From assembly GCF_000177195.2 (NCBI RefSeq), contig NC_015953.1, forward strand, positions 6,262,001 through 6,326,000: a stretch of 64,000 nucleotides of DNA, written 5' to 3'. Shown one piece after another: positions 1 to 8,148 of this stretch. The notes beneath the pieces are model-generated. The model was not told where the DNA came from. It saw nothing but the letters and a program-made list of their open reading frames with translations, and did no database searches. Positions within the stretch are counted from its first letter, which is position 1; the number at the start of each line of letters is the position of its first letter. The translations under genes were made by a program, and so were the position numbers. Source of the DNA: Streptomyces sp. SirexAA-E. GTDB taxonomy: Bacteria; Actinomycetota; Actinomycetes; Streptomycetales; Streptomycetaceae.

Positions 1-230
1 TCTGCGAGGTCATCCCGGCAGCCTAGACGGCCCCCGGTCCGCGTCGTCCCACGAGGGGCGGTGCCCCGTCCCGACAGCCCGGGGACAGGTGCCCGTCACC
101 CGTCGTGTGGGGACAAGTCCCCCCGGAACGCGAGGTCCAGGCCCAACCGGCCGCCCGGAACCACGTATCGGACGAAGAACGGTCGCGCGCCCTGCGGCGC
201 GGAACATCGCGGGGATGGGACCCTGGTGGT

Positions 231-692
231 ATGTACATCCCTTTTCTGGACAACTGGCGTAAGCGCCAGGGCGGTACGCGAGGGGGCGCCCTCGCGGCCG
301 CCGTCGAGACCGACCCGGAGGGCGTGGCGGAGCTGTTCGCGGAATGCGAGCTGCTGCGGGCCCGTGCCAAGCAGAGCGGTCTCCGGCTCGACGACACCCC
401 CGCCTCGTTGTCCGCGCTCGACCAGATCCCGCCCAGGTGGCGCGACGACCCCGACGAACTGCCCTGGCTGGGCAACGACGCAGGGCTCTACCTCGGCACC
501 GTGCTCGTGCGTACCGTCCCGGGTGCGGCATGGGACATCCTGGCGAGCGGACAGCCCGTGGTGCGCCTGGCCTCGGGCCGCGAGATCGATGTCGTCACAG
601 CCGGTCTGGACTGGGCGATGACGGGCAGCCCCGAGCTCTCCGAGATGTACGCGGAGTCGGCCGAGAGCGGCCCCGGGGCGAAATCGCGATAA
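231..692 (+). CDS. Hypothetical actinobacterial protein (DUF6278-like)
   Basis: Predicted 153-residue soluble protein with no signal peptide, membrane segment or recognisable catalytic motif. The ATG at 231 (N-terminus MYIPFLDNWRKR) was preferred over an in-frame GTG at 105 because the upstream extension is low-complexity Pro/Arg-rich sequence, while conserved-looking protein begins at this ATG. The middle, around PPRWRDDPDELPWLGNDAG, resembles from memory a small uncharacterised Streptomyces family listed as DUF6278; I could not check this. It lies about 100 bp upstream of the amino-acid transporter operon on the same strand and probably belongs to the chromosomal flank rather than the biosynthetic cluster. 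Function unknown. Confidence 0.6.
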   Translation: MYIPFLDNWRKRQGGTRGGALAAAVETDPEGVAELFAECELLRARAKQSGLRLDDTPASLSALDQIPPRWRDDPDELPWLGNDAGLYLGTVLVRTVPGAAWDILASGQPVVRLASGREIDVVTAGLDWAMTGSPELSEMYAESAESGPGAKSR

Positions 693-793
693 ACAGCCTT
701 ATGCCTCACTGGTGCGTGTCGGCCCATAAGTCCGGGTGGGGCGTGGATAGTTTGCGCTGACCTCGACACAGCGAAAAGTGGGTAGGGCAGCGT

Positions 794-1537
794 ATGGCCG
801 TCGATCCGTTGATCGAGCTGCGGGACGTCAACAAGTACTTCGGGAAGTTGCACGTCCTGCAGGACATCAATCTCACCGTCGGCCGCGGGGAGGTGGTGGT
901 GGTCATCGGCCCTTCCGGGTCAGGCAAGTCAACACTCTGCCGGACCATCAACAGGCTCGAGACGATCGAGTCGGGCCACATCTTCATCGACGGGGAGCCG
1001 CTTCCCGAGGAGGGGAAGGGGCTGGCCCAGCTCAGAGCCGAAGTCGGCATGGTCTTCCAGTCGTTCAATCTGTTCGCCCACAAGACCGTGCTGGCCAACG
1101 TCTCGCTCGCCCAGCTCAAGGTCCGGGGCCGCAAGAAGGACCAGGCGGACCGGCGCTCCCGGGAACTGCTGGAACGGGTCGGACTGGCCGAGCAGGCCGA
1201 CAAGTTCCCCGCCCAGCTCTCCGGCGGGCAGCAGCAGCGGGTCGCCATCGCCCGGGCCCTCGCCATGGACCCCAAGGCGCTCCTCTTCGACGAGCCCACC
1301 TCGGCGCTCGACCCGGAGATGATCAACGAGGTGCTGGAGGTGATGCGCCAGCTCGCCCGTGAAGGCATGACCATGGTGGTCGTCACCCACGAGATGGGAT
1401 TCGCCCGGTCCGCCGCCAACCGCGTGGTGTTCATGGCCGACGGACGCATCGTCGAGGACCGGACTCCCGAGGACTTCTTCACGGCCCCGGAGAGCGACCG
1501 CGCCAAGGACTTCCTGTCCAAGATCCTCAAGCACTGA
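794..1537 (+). CDS. gluA: Amino-acid (glutamate-type) ABC transporter, ATP-binding protein
   Basis: Cytoplasmic ATPase of a polar amino-acid importer, 247 aa, the normal length for the GlnQ/GluA family. Visible motifs are Walker A GPSGSGKST (residues 39-47), Q-loop region MVFQSFNLFAHKT, signature LSGGQQQR, Walker B LLFDEPTSALD and the H-loop in VVVTHEMGF. The next gene follows after 11 bp, and substrate-binding and two permease genes complete an operon in the order of Corynebacterium and Streptomyces gluABCD. Glutamate specificity is inferred from family resemblance and gene order, not from a binding-site residue. Glutamate is the precursor of the starter unit made by this cluster, but the transporter is more likely a chromosomal neighbour. 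Confidence 0.9.
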   Translation: MAVDPLIELRDVNKYFGKLHVLQDINLTVGRGEVVVVIGPSGSGKSTLCRTINRLETIESGHIFIDGEPLPEEGKGLAQLRAEVGMVFQSFNLFAHKTVLANVSLAQLKVRGRKKDQADRRSRELLERVGLAEQADKFPAQLSGGQQQRVAIARALAMDPKALLFDEPTSALDPEMINEVLEVMRQLAREGMTMVVVTHEMGFARSAANRVVFMADGRIVEDRTPEDFFTAPESDRAKDFLSKILKH

Positions 1538-1548
1538 CAGGAGGCACC

Positions 1549-2463
1549 GTGTTGCGTACGAAGAACATCGCGGCCGTGCTCGCCGGCCTCCTGCTCGCCG
1601 CACTCGCCGCGGGCTGCGGCAGGGAGGGCAGCCCGCCGGTCAAGGGCCCCCGCACCGACCGGCTGCCCACCTACAGGGCCGACACCGGCTTCCAGCTGCC
1701 GAAGTCCCCGACCTGGCGCAAGGCCCACCGGCGCGGCTACCTCGTCGTCGGTGCCAAGGAGGACCAGCCCTACCTGGGCGAGAAGGACCCGGCCAGCGGC
1801 GTCTACTCCGGTTTCGACATCGAGATCGCCCGGATGATGGCCGCCTCCCTCGGCTTCGAACCGAAGAAGATCCGCTTCCGGACCATCGCCTCCGCCAACC
1901 GCGAGACGGCACTCCAGAACGGGCAGATCGACTACTACGTCGGCACCTACACCATCAACGACATGCGCAAGAAGATCGTCGGCTTCGCCGGGCCCTACTA
2001 CATGGCCGGGCAGGGACTCCTCGTCCGCACCGACGAGAACGACATCCACGGCCCGCAGGACCTGGCCGGCAAGACCGTCTGCTCGGCCGCCGGATCCACC
2101 CCGTACCAGCGCATCGCCGCCGACTACCCGAAGGCGAAGCTCGTCGCCTACGACACCTACTCGATCTGCGTCGACAACCTGCTGACCTTCCAGGTCGACG
2201 CCGTCACCACCGACGACGCGATCCTGCTCGGCTTCGCCGCGAAGGCACCGGACGAGATGAAGGTCGTCGGCAAGCCGTTCTCCGAGGAGCCCTACGGCAT
2301 CGGTGTCCCACGCAGTGACAACGCGCTGCGCCTCGCCCTCGACGACGCCCTGGAGGCGAACGAGAAGAACGGGAACTGGAAGAAGGCCTTCGAGGCGACC
2401 CTGGGCCTGTCCGGGGTACCCGCGCCGAAACCCCCGCCCATCGACCGCTACCCGGCGAACTGA
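1549..2463 (+). CDS. gluB: Amino-acid ABC transporter substrate-binding lipoprotein
   Basis: Extracellular solute-binding protein (SBP_bac_3 type), 304 aa, GTG start. A basic N-terminus, a hydrophobic stretch and a lipobox LAAGC place the lipidated cysteine at residue 23. The mature part shows family signatures such as SGFDIEIARMMA and TYTINDMRKK. It binds the amino acid outside the membrane and delivers it to the two permeases encoded next. It lies 11 bp after the ATPase gene and 16 bp before the first permease. The glutamate/aspartate-like substrate is inferred from gene order and similarity. Confidence 0.88.
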   Translation: MLRTKNIAAVLAGLLLAALAAGCGREGSPPVKGPRTDRLPTYRADTGFQLPKSPTWRKAHRRGYLVVGAKEDQPYLGEKDPASGVYSGFDIEIARMMAASLGFEPKKIRFRTIASANRETALQNGQIDYYVGTYTINDMRKKIVGFAGPYYMAGQGLLVRTDENDIHGPQDLAGKTVCSAAGSTPYQRIAADYPKAKLVAYDTYSICVDNLLTFQVDAVTTDDAILLGFAAKAPDEMKVVGKPFSEEPYGIGVPRSDNALRLALDDALEANEKNGNWKKAFEATLGLSGVPAPKPPPIDRYPAN

Positions 2464-2479
2464 GGGGCCGGCCACCACC

Positions 2480-3124
2480 ATGGACGTACTGACAGACAAC
2501 TTCTCGCTCTACGGCAAGGGCTTCCTCGGCACCGTCGAACTCACCGTCTACGCCTCCCTCCTGGCGCTGGCGCTCGGCTTCGTCATGGCCTCCTTCCGGG
2601 TCGCACCCGTCAGCTCCCTCCGGGCGATCGGCACGGTCTGGGTGGCGGTGCTCCGCAACACCCCGCTGACCCTGCTGTTCTTCGCCGTGCTGCTGGGACT
2701 GCCGCGCTTCGGACTCGTGCTGCCCTTCCAGCTCTTCGCCGTCCTGGCGCTCGGCTGCTACACCTCCGCGTTCATCTGCGAGGCCCTGCGTTCCGGCATC
2801 AACACCGTGCCCACCGGGCAGGGCGAGGCCGCCCGCAGCCTCGGGATGTCGTTCAGCCAGACGCTGAGCAACGTCGTGCTGCCCCAGGCCTTCCGGTCGG
2901 TGATCCCGCCGGTCGGCTCGACGCTCATCGCGCTGGCCAAGAACTCCGCCATCGCCGGGGCCTTCAGCGTCACCGAACTGCTCGGCACCTACAAGACCCT
3001 CAACGAGCTGGGCTACAGCATCATCTGGTCCTTCGTCTGGATCGCCGTCGGCTACCTGATCATCACCCTCGCCATCAGTGCGCTCTTCAACCTCATGGAG
3101 AAGCGCTGGGGAGTCGCCCGATGA
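2480..3124 (+). CDS. gluC: Amino-acid ABC transporter permease 1
   Basis: Integral membrane permease of the HisM/GluC type, 214 aa. The ATG at 2480 (MDVLTDNFSLYGKG) follows a GAGGGG ribosome site; the longer open frame upstream reads through the binding-protein gene and is not supported. It has several hydrophobic segments and the coupling-loop (EAA) region around SGINTVPTGQGEAARSLG, where the ATPase docks. It overlaps the next permease gene by 4 bp (ATGA), indicating translational coupling. Confidence 0.88.
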   Translation: MDVLTDNFSLYGKGFLGTVELTVYASLLALALGFVMASFRVAPVSSLRAIGTVWVAVLRNTPLTLLFFAVLLGLPRFGLVLPFQLFAVLALGCYTSAFICEALRSGINTVPTGQGEAARSLGMSFSQTLSNVVLPQAFRSVIPPVGSTLIALAKNSAIAGAFSVTELLGTYKTLNELGYSIIWSFVWIAVGYLIITLAISALFNLMEKRWGVAR

Positions 3125-4008
3125 CCCGTTCCACCGCGCACGCCACCGCGCTCTACGACATCCCGGGGCCCGCAACCCGCAAACGGCACCTCGCCTACGG
3201 GGTCGCCTCGGTGCTGGTGATCGCCGCACTGATCGCCTGGGTCCTCCACCTGCTCTTCGCCACCGATCAGTTCACCGGCCAGAAGTGGACGCCCTTCACC
3301 TACAAGGGCATCCAGGAACTGCTGCTGCGCGGCCTGGGCAACACCCTCAAGGCCTTCGCGTACGCGGCTGTGCTCTCCCTGGCGCTCGGCGCCGTACTCG
3401 CCGTCGGCCGGCTCTCCGTCCACCGGCCGGTGCGCTGGCTCTCCACCCTGCTGGTCGAGTTCTTCCGGGCCATGCCGGTGCTGGTGATGATCTTTTTCAT
3501 CTTCGTCGCTCTGAAGGTGCAGCCGCTGCCCGCGCTGGTGGCCGGCCTGACCCTCTACAACGGCTCCGTGCTCGCCGAGGTGTTCCGCACCGGCATCAAC
3601 TCGGTGGAGCGGGGGCAGCGGGAGGCCGCGTACGCGCTGGGCATGCGCAAGACCCAGGTCACCACCCACGTCCTGGCCCCGCAGGCGGTGCGAGCCATGC
3701 TGCCGACCATCATCAGCCAGCTGGTGGTGGCCCTGAAGGACACGTCCCTGGGCTACCTGATCACGTACGAGGAGTTCCTCCACGCGGGCAAGCTGATCGC
3801 GTCGAACCTCGACTACGACCTGCCGTTCATCCCGGTGGTCATGGTGATCTCGCCCATCTACATCGGCATGTGCATGTTGCTCTCCTGGTTCGCCACCTGG
3901 GTGGCCAGACGGCAGCGGCGCAACCCGAAGACCGAGGCGACGGGCGTCTCCACGGCGCGACAGGGGCCGGTGCTGCCGGGCGGTCGGGACCTGCGGAACA
4001 CGACCTAG
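3121..4008 (+). CDS. gluD: Amino-acid ABC transporter permease 2
   Basis: Second integral membrane permease, 295 aa, longer at both ends than GluC as is usual for GluD. Its start ATG overlaps the stop of the preceding gene. Hydrophobic segments begin near residue 25, and the EAA coupling loop is seen around TGINSVERGQREAAYALG. It pairs with GluC to form the channel. It is the last gene of the operon, followed by a strong hairpin at 4136-4178 before the first gene with a cluster-type promoter. Confidence 0.88.
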   Translation: MTRSTAHATALYDIPGPATRKRHLAYGVASVLVIAALIAWVLHLLFATDQFTGQKWTPFTYKGIQELLLRGLGNTLKAFAYAAVLSLALGAVLAVGRLSVHRPVRWLSTLLVEFFRAMPVLVMIFFIFVALKVQPLPALVAGLTLYNGSVLAEVFRTGINSVERGQREAAYALGMRKTQVTTHVLAPQAVRAMLPTIISQLVVALKDTSLGYLITYEEFLHAGKLIASNLDYDLPFIPVVMVISPIYIGMCMLLSWFATWVARRQRRNPKTEATGVSTARQGPVLPGGRDLRNTT

Positions 4009-4135
4009 GACCACGGCCCGGCCCGCCCGGCGGCAGCCGGTGATCACCCTTCCCCCCGGACGGCGAGAGTACGTCACGGGAGGAGAGGAAGGTCAGCTGC
4101 ACGCCGGCCGGGCCGCGCCCGACACAGGGTGGGAC

Positions 4136-4178
4136 GGGCGGTGCCCGCGTCGTCAGGACGGCGGCGCGGGCACCGCCC
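4136..4178 (+). terminator. Hairpin terminator after the transporter operon
   Basis: Perfect 14-bp inverted repeat, GGGCGGTGCCCGCG at 4136-4149 and its complement at 4165-4178, with a 15-nt loop. There is no U-tract, as usual for Streptomyces terminators. It lies 128 bp after the gluD stop and just upstream of the SDR promoter, so it would separate the transporter operon from the biosynthetic cluster. Confidence 0.6.
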
Positions 4179-4190
4179 ACCCTTCCGCCA

Positions 4191-4235
4191 TAGGGGTGCC
4201 TAGGGGCTGTCGCCGCGAGGGCCCGTTCATAGGCT
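4191..4235 (+). promoter_or_regulatory. Cluster-type promoter/operator for the SDR gene
   Basis: Tandem TAGGGG at 4191-4196 and 4201-4206 (10 bp apart, N4 spacer), followed 29 bp after the second repeat start by TAGGCT at 4230-4235 as a -10 box. The same arrangement occurs before four other transcription units of this cluster. The SDR ATG lies 48 bp downstream of the -10. The repeats sit just upstream of where a -35 would be, and the -35 itself is poor, suggesting an activator-dependent promoter. Confidence 0.7.
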
Positions 4236-4282
4236 GCCGGTCGACTCCCTTCAGCCGACGCCCGGAAAGCAGGCGGTACCTC

Positions 4283-5155
4283 ATGACGTCGGTCCTCATC
4301 ACCGGTTGCAGCAGCGGTATCGGACTGGAGACCGCGCTGGCGTTCGCCCGCAGGGGGGACCGGGTCCACGCCTGTGTGCGCGATCCCGAATCCGCCGGTG
4401 AACTGCTCCGCCGCGCCACGGCGGAGGGCCTCACCCTGGACGTGCCCCGGCTCGACGTCACCGACGACGCCTCGGTCGCCGCAGCCGTCGGCGGGGTACT
4501 GGAACGGCACGGCGCCATCGACGTACTGGTCAACAACGCGGGCATCGACCGCACCGGGCCCGTCGAGACCATGCCGCAGGACGAGGCGCGCGCCGTGCTG
4601 GAGACCAACCTCTGGGGGCCGCTGCGCACCGTGCGCGCGGTGCTGCCCGGCATGCGCGCCCGCGGCAGCGGCGTCATCGTCAACGTGTCCTCCCTCGCCG
4701 GCCGTACGTTCGCCGTGCCGCACGGCGGTTTCTACGCCGCCAGCAAGGCGGCCCTGGGTACGCTCAGCGAAGCCCTGTCCGCGGAGGTGGCACCCTTCGG
4801 GATCCGCGTGGTGTGCCTGGAGCCCGGCAGCTACGCCTCCCGCATCAACCGCGACGGCACCGCGGGCGCCGCCCCGTCGCAACCGTCCCCGGCCGACCCG
4901 TACGCCGCCGACCGGGCATGGATCGCGCGGTTCCTCGCCCGGGTCCAAGAGGGCGCCGGTGACTGCGGCGAGGTGGCCGAGGCGGTCCTGAGCGCCGTCG
5001 ACGACCACGGGACACCGCTGCACACACCCGTCGGCAAGGACGCGGAGACGGCACTGCAGTATCTGGGCACCGCCTCCTACGAGCAGTGGCTGCCGCTCTT
5101 CCTCCAGCAGGCCCAGTCCCTCGTCGGTCCCCGGCCCGGAGCGGACGGGGCGTAG
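4283..5155 (+). CDS. Short-chain dehydrogenase/reductase
   Basis: Classical NAD(P)-dependent SDR, 290 aa. It has the cofactor motif TGCSSGIG (residues 7-14), the structural NNAG motif, and the catalytic Ser-Tyr-Lys with YAASK at residues 151-155. The ATG at 4283 starts exactly at the Rossmann fold; the upstream in-frame extension is unsupported. Substrate unknown. It is convergent with the mutase relic and is preceded by the promoter architecture shared with the PKS and starter genes, so it is probably co-regulated and may oxidise or reduce an oxygen function on the macrolactam. A sugar-pathway or unrelated role cannot be excluded. Confidence 0.85.
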   Translation: MTSVLITGCSSGIGLETALAFARRGDRVHACVRDPESAGELLRRATAEGLTLDVPRLDVTDDASVAAAVGGVLERHGAIDVLVNNAGIDRTGPVETMPQDEARAVLETNLWGPLRTVRAVLPGMRARGSGVIVNVSSLAGRTFAVPHGGFYAASKAALGTLSEALSAEVAPFGIRVVCLEPGSYASRINRDGTAGAAPSQPSPADPYAADRAWIARFLARVQEGAGDCGEVAEAVLSAVDDHGTPLHTPVGKDAETALQYLGTASYEQWLPLFLQQAQSLVGPRPGADGA

Positions 5156-5223
5156 GACGGCACCCTCCGGGCCCGGGGCCTCGACCGCCTGATCTCCCGG
5201 CCCGGTCCGGCCCGGGGGAGCGG

Positions 5224-6540
5224 TCAGACGAGTGTGCCGGGGGTGCAGGTGCCCCAGATCTCGCGCAACGCGTCGCAGACCTCGCCCACGGTCGCGCCGG
5301 CGGACAGGGCGTCCTTCATCGGGTAGAGCACACTGTCGTCCCCGGCCGCGGCCTTCCGTACGCCGGCGAGGTGGCGGTCCACCCGGTCCTGGTCCCGCCA
5401 GGCGCGGAGTTTGGCGAGGCGTTCGCCCTGCCGGGCCTCGACGGAGGGCCCGGCGCGGAAGGACGCACGGGGTTCCGCCCCGCCGAGCGGGAGCTGGCCG
5501 GCGCCGACCCCTTCACCGGAGCCGGTCGTCCGGGCGACGCGGGGGACGGCGCCCTCGATCTCCCTCCTCTGGAAGCCGACCTCGATGGCGGCGGCGGCCC
5601 CGCCGAGCTCCTCGACCCTCCGCATCAGCGCGACCGTCGCCGCCTCGACGGCGTCGGTCATCGCCTCGACGGCGTAGGACCCGGCGGGGGAGCCGGTGTG
5701 CGGCGACGGCGTGGCGCCGAGTACCGCGTGCGGGCGCCGCACCACGACGGCTTCCGGCCGCCGCGCGGCCGGCCGTGTCCCGGCCGTCCGGGTACGGAAG
5801 CGCGGCATCAGGGACGCGGGGTTCCTCGCGCCGAACTCCTCGCGCATCACCTTCGCCCAGATCCGGCGCGCGGCCCGGGACGTGGCGACCTCCTCCAGGA
5901 CCGTCGTACGGGCGCCGAGGCAGAAGGAGAGCCGGGGCGCGAAGGCGTCCACGTCGATGCCCGCGGCGACGGCGGTGCGGACGTACTCGATGCCGTCGGC
6001 GAGGGCGAAGGCGATCTCCTGCGCGGGCGAGGCACCGACCTGCGCCATGGTGTGGCCGCAGACCGAGAGCGTGTTCCACTGCGGGATCTCGGTCTCGCAG
6101 TAGGCGAAGGTGTCGGCGAGCAGCCGCAGTGAGGGCTTCGGCGGGAAGATGGGGGTGCCGCGGGCGATGTACTCCTTGAGCACGTCGTTCTGGACGGTGC
6201 CGGTCAGCCTGTCCGCCGCAACGCCCTGCTCCTCGCCGACGAGTTGGTAGAGCAGCAGCAGGAGGGAGGCGGGCGCGTCGACGGTCATCGAGGTGGCGAC
6301 CTTGTCCAGCGGGATCCCGGCGAACAGGACGCGCATGTCGTCGATCGAGTCGATCGCGACCCCGGCCCTGCCGACCTCGCCCCTGGCGATCGGCGCGTCC
6401 GAGTCGTGGCCCATCCGGGTCGGCAGGTCGAACGCGACCGAGAGCCCCGCCGCGCCGTCGGACAACAGGTGCTTGCAACGGGCGTTGGCCTCGGTGGCGG
6501 CGCCGGAACCGGCGTACTGCCGCATCGTCCACGTCACCAC
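5224..6540 (-). pseudogene. Degenerate acyl-CoA (methylmalonyl/isobutyryl-type) mutase large subunit
   Basis: Clearly derived from a B12-dependent acyl-CoA mutase alpha subunit: it retains TMRQYAG, LSVAFDLPTRMGHDSD, the WNTLSVCGHTM region and VLYPMKDAL...ATVGEVCDALREIWG. It looks decayed. The usual N-terminal ~50-60 residues are missing. The RFHTQTAG active-site motif reads RFRTRTAG, losing the catalytic His. About 40 residues between the SLHTN-like and GSY regions are deleted, and the region before the C-terminus is scrambled (EGVGAGQLPLGGAEPRAS). With the GTG at 6540, which has a GAGGA ribosome site, it would be 438 aa against about 566 for IcmA-type proteins. It lacks a B12-binding domain, as IcmA-type subunits do. 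It is last in the P450 operon. Family assignment is firm; loss of function is inferred. Confidence 0.65.
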
Positions 6541-6639
6541 GGGTTCACGTCCTCGGTCGTCGTCGTCGTGCGGGGGCGGGCGGTCCCGCCCCCGCGGCAC
6601 CGCGAACCGCACGCCCCGCGGCGCCGGGGGACGGACGGA

Positions 6640-6831
6640 TCAGCCGGTGACCTGGATGGTCCGTGACGGACACAGGTCCGCCGCCCGGTGGACGTCCTCC
6701 AGCAGCTCCGCGTCCGGCCTCTCCTGGAGGACGAGGACGAGACCGTCGTCGTCCTGGTCGAAGACGTCGGGGCTGAGCATCGCGCACTGGCCGGAGCCCA
6801 CGCACCGGTCGCGGTCCGTGGTGACACGCAT
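6640..6831 (-). CDS. 3Fe-4S ferredoxin partner of the P450s
   Basis: Small electron-transfer protein, 63 aa, a normal length for actinobacterial P450-associated ferredoxins. Three cysteines are placed as in 3Fe-4S proteins: CVGSGQC near the N-terminus and LCPSRTI near the C-terminus, with the acidic DVFDQDDDG region between. The ATG at 6831 was chosen because the longer frame upstream is a shadow of the P450 gene. It begins 26 bp after the stop of the upstream P450 and is presumably cotranscribed, passing electrons from a ferredoxin reductase encoded elsewhere. Confidence 0.85.
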   Translation of the reverse strand: MRVTTDRDRCVGSGQCAMLSPDVFDQDDDGLVLVLQERPDAELLEDVHRAADLCPSRTIQVTG

Positions 6832-6857
6832 GGCAGGGATTCCGTTCGGCTCGGCCG

Positions 6858-8093
6858 TCACCAGGTGACGGGCAGTTCGTAGACGCCGTAGACCATGGCG
6901 TCGTCCTTGAAACGCAGTTCCTCGGCGGGCACCGCCAGCCGGAGGCCGGGCACGCGGCGCAGCAGGGTGCCGTACACGATCTCCAGCTCCGCGCGGGCCA
7001 GGTTCGCTCCCATGCACTGGTGGATCCCGTAGCCGAACGCGAGGTGGCTGCGAGCCTCCCGGCGGTGGAAGTCGAGGGTGCCGGGGTCGGGGAAGACCGT
7101 CTCGTCGTGGTCGGCGGCGTTGTTCAGGGCGAGGATGCCCTCACCGGCGCGGATGGTGACACCCCCCACCTCGATGTCCTCGACGGCGACGCGGGCGGTG
7201 CCCGAGTCGGAGATGGAGAAGACCCGCAGCAACTCCTCGATCGCGTTCGGCAGCAAGGCGGGGTCCGCCCGCAGCTCGGCCAGGTGGTCCGGGTGCTCCA
7301 GCAGCGCCAGTACGCCGAGGGCGATCATGTTGGCCGTCGTCTCGTGGCCGCCCACCAGCATCATCCGGGCCATGGTCACCACGTCGACGTGGTCGGCGAC
7401 CTGCTCGGCGCGGTTCTTCTCCAGGAACCGGCTGATCAGGTCGTCGCCCGGCTCGCTCTCCTTGAGGGTGACCAGCTCGTCGAGGTACGTGTCCAGGGCC
7501 TGCACCGCTGCCCCGTACTCCTCGGGGCTGAGGTCGTGGTTCATCATGGCCGCCGACCACGTCTCGAACCGGGCGTGGTCCTCGTAGGGCACCCCGAGCA
7601 ACTCGCAGATGGTGAGGGACGGTACCGGCAGGGCGAGGGCCGTGACCAGGTCCACCGGCCCCTCGGCGGCCAGCATGGCGTCGATGCGCTCGTCGACGAT
7701 CTCCTGGATCCGGGGGCGCATCTCCTTCACCCGCCGCGCAGTGAACTCCGGTATCAGCATGCGGCGTTGTGCCGTGTGGTCCGGCGGGTCCATGGACAGC
7801 AGCATCAGCCGGACGTGGGCCAGCATCTCCTCGGAGATGTGGAACTGGTGCGGGTAGCCGGGACGCTTGAGGTTGGAGCTCGCCCGCGGGTCACCGAGCA
7901 CCTGCTTGACGTCCTGGTGCCGGGTGACCAGCCAGGTGGGCTTGCCGTTCACCTTGAGCGAGGCACGGGACACGGGCTCCTTCGCGCGCAGCTCGGCGTA
8001 CTCGTCCGGCTCGCCGAACGGGCAGCCGCGTCGCATCGGGAACTGCGGATACGGTGACGCCGTCTCGGACGACGGGTCGGCGGACTGGGTCAT
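6858..8093 (-). CDS. Cytochrome P450 (CYP105-like), downstream copy
   Basis: Haem-thiolate monooxygenase, 411 aa. It shows the I-helix oxygen-binding motif GGHETT, the ExxR motif in EELLR, and the haem loop FGYGIHQCMG with cysteine ligand Cys360. There is no membrane anchor, as in bacterial soluble P450s. It is strongly similar to the P450 immediately upstream throughout its length (for example NMIALGVLALLEHPD), pointing to tandem duplication. It lies 55 bp after that gene and 26 bp before the ferredoxin. Likely role: hydroxylation or epoxidation of the macrolactam after PKS release; the site of action is unknown. Confidence 0.9.
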   Translation of the reverse strand: MTQSADPSSETASPYPQFPMRRGCPFGEPDEYAELRAKEPVSRASLKVNGKPTWLVTRHQDVKQVLGDPRASSNLKRPGYPHQFHISEEMLAHVRLMLLSMDPPDHTAQRRMLIPEFTARRVKEMRPRIQEIVDERIDAMLAAEGPVDLVTALALPVPSLTICELLGVPYEDHARFETWSAAMMNHDLSPEEYGAAVQALDTYLDELVTLKESEPGDDLISRFLEKNRAEQVADHVDVVTMARMMLVGGHETTANMIALGVLALLEHPDHLAELRADPALLPNAIEELLRVFSISDSGTARVAVEDIEVGGVTIRAGEGILALNNAADHDETVFPDPGTLDFHRREARSHLAFGYGIHQCMGANLARAELEIVYGTLLRRVPGLRLAVPAEELRFKDDAMVYGVYELPVTW

Positions 8094-8148
8094 GGCTGCC
8101 TCTCGAACGGAAGGGTCAGGGAAGGGCGCGCGGCGGAGGTGTCCGGCG

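Noticed and set aside
1..230. Short open frames on both strands at the left edge
   Set aside because: Low-complexity Arg/Pro-rich shadows; no ribosome site or family resemblance. I see nothing supportable in this stretch.
5156..5223. GC-rich imperfect dyads between the convergent SDR and mutase relic
   Set aside because: The CCGGGCCCGG-type repeats could fold, but no clean stem of terminator quality could be drawn.
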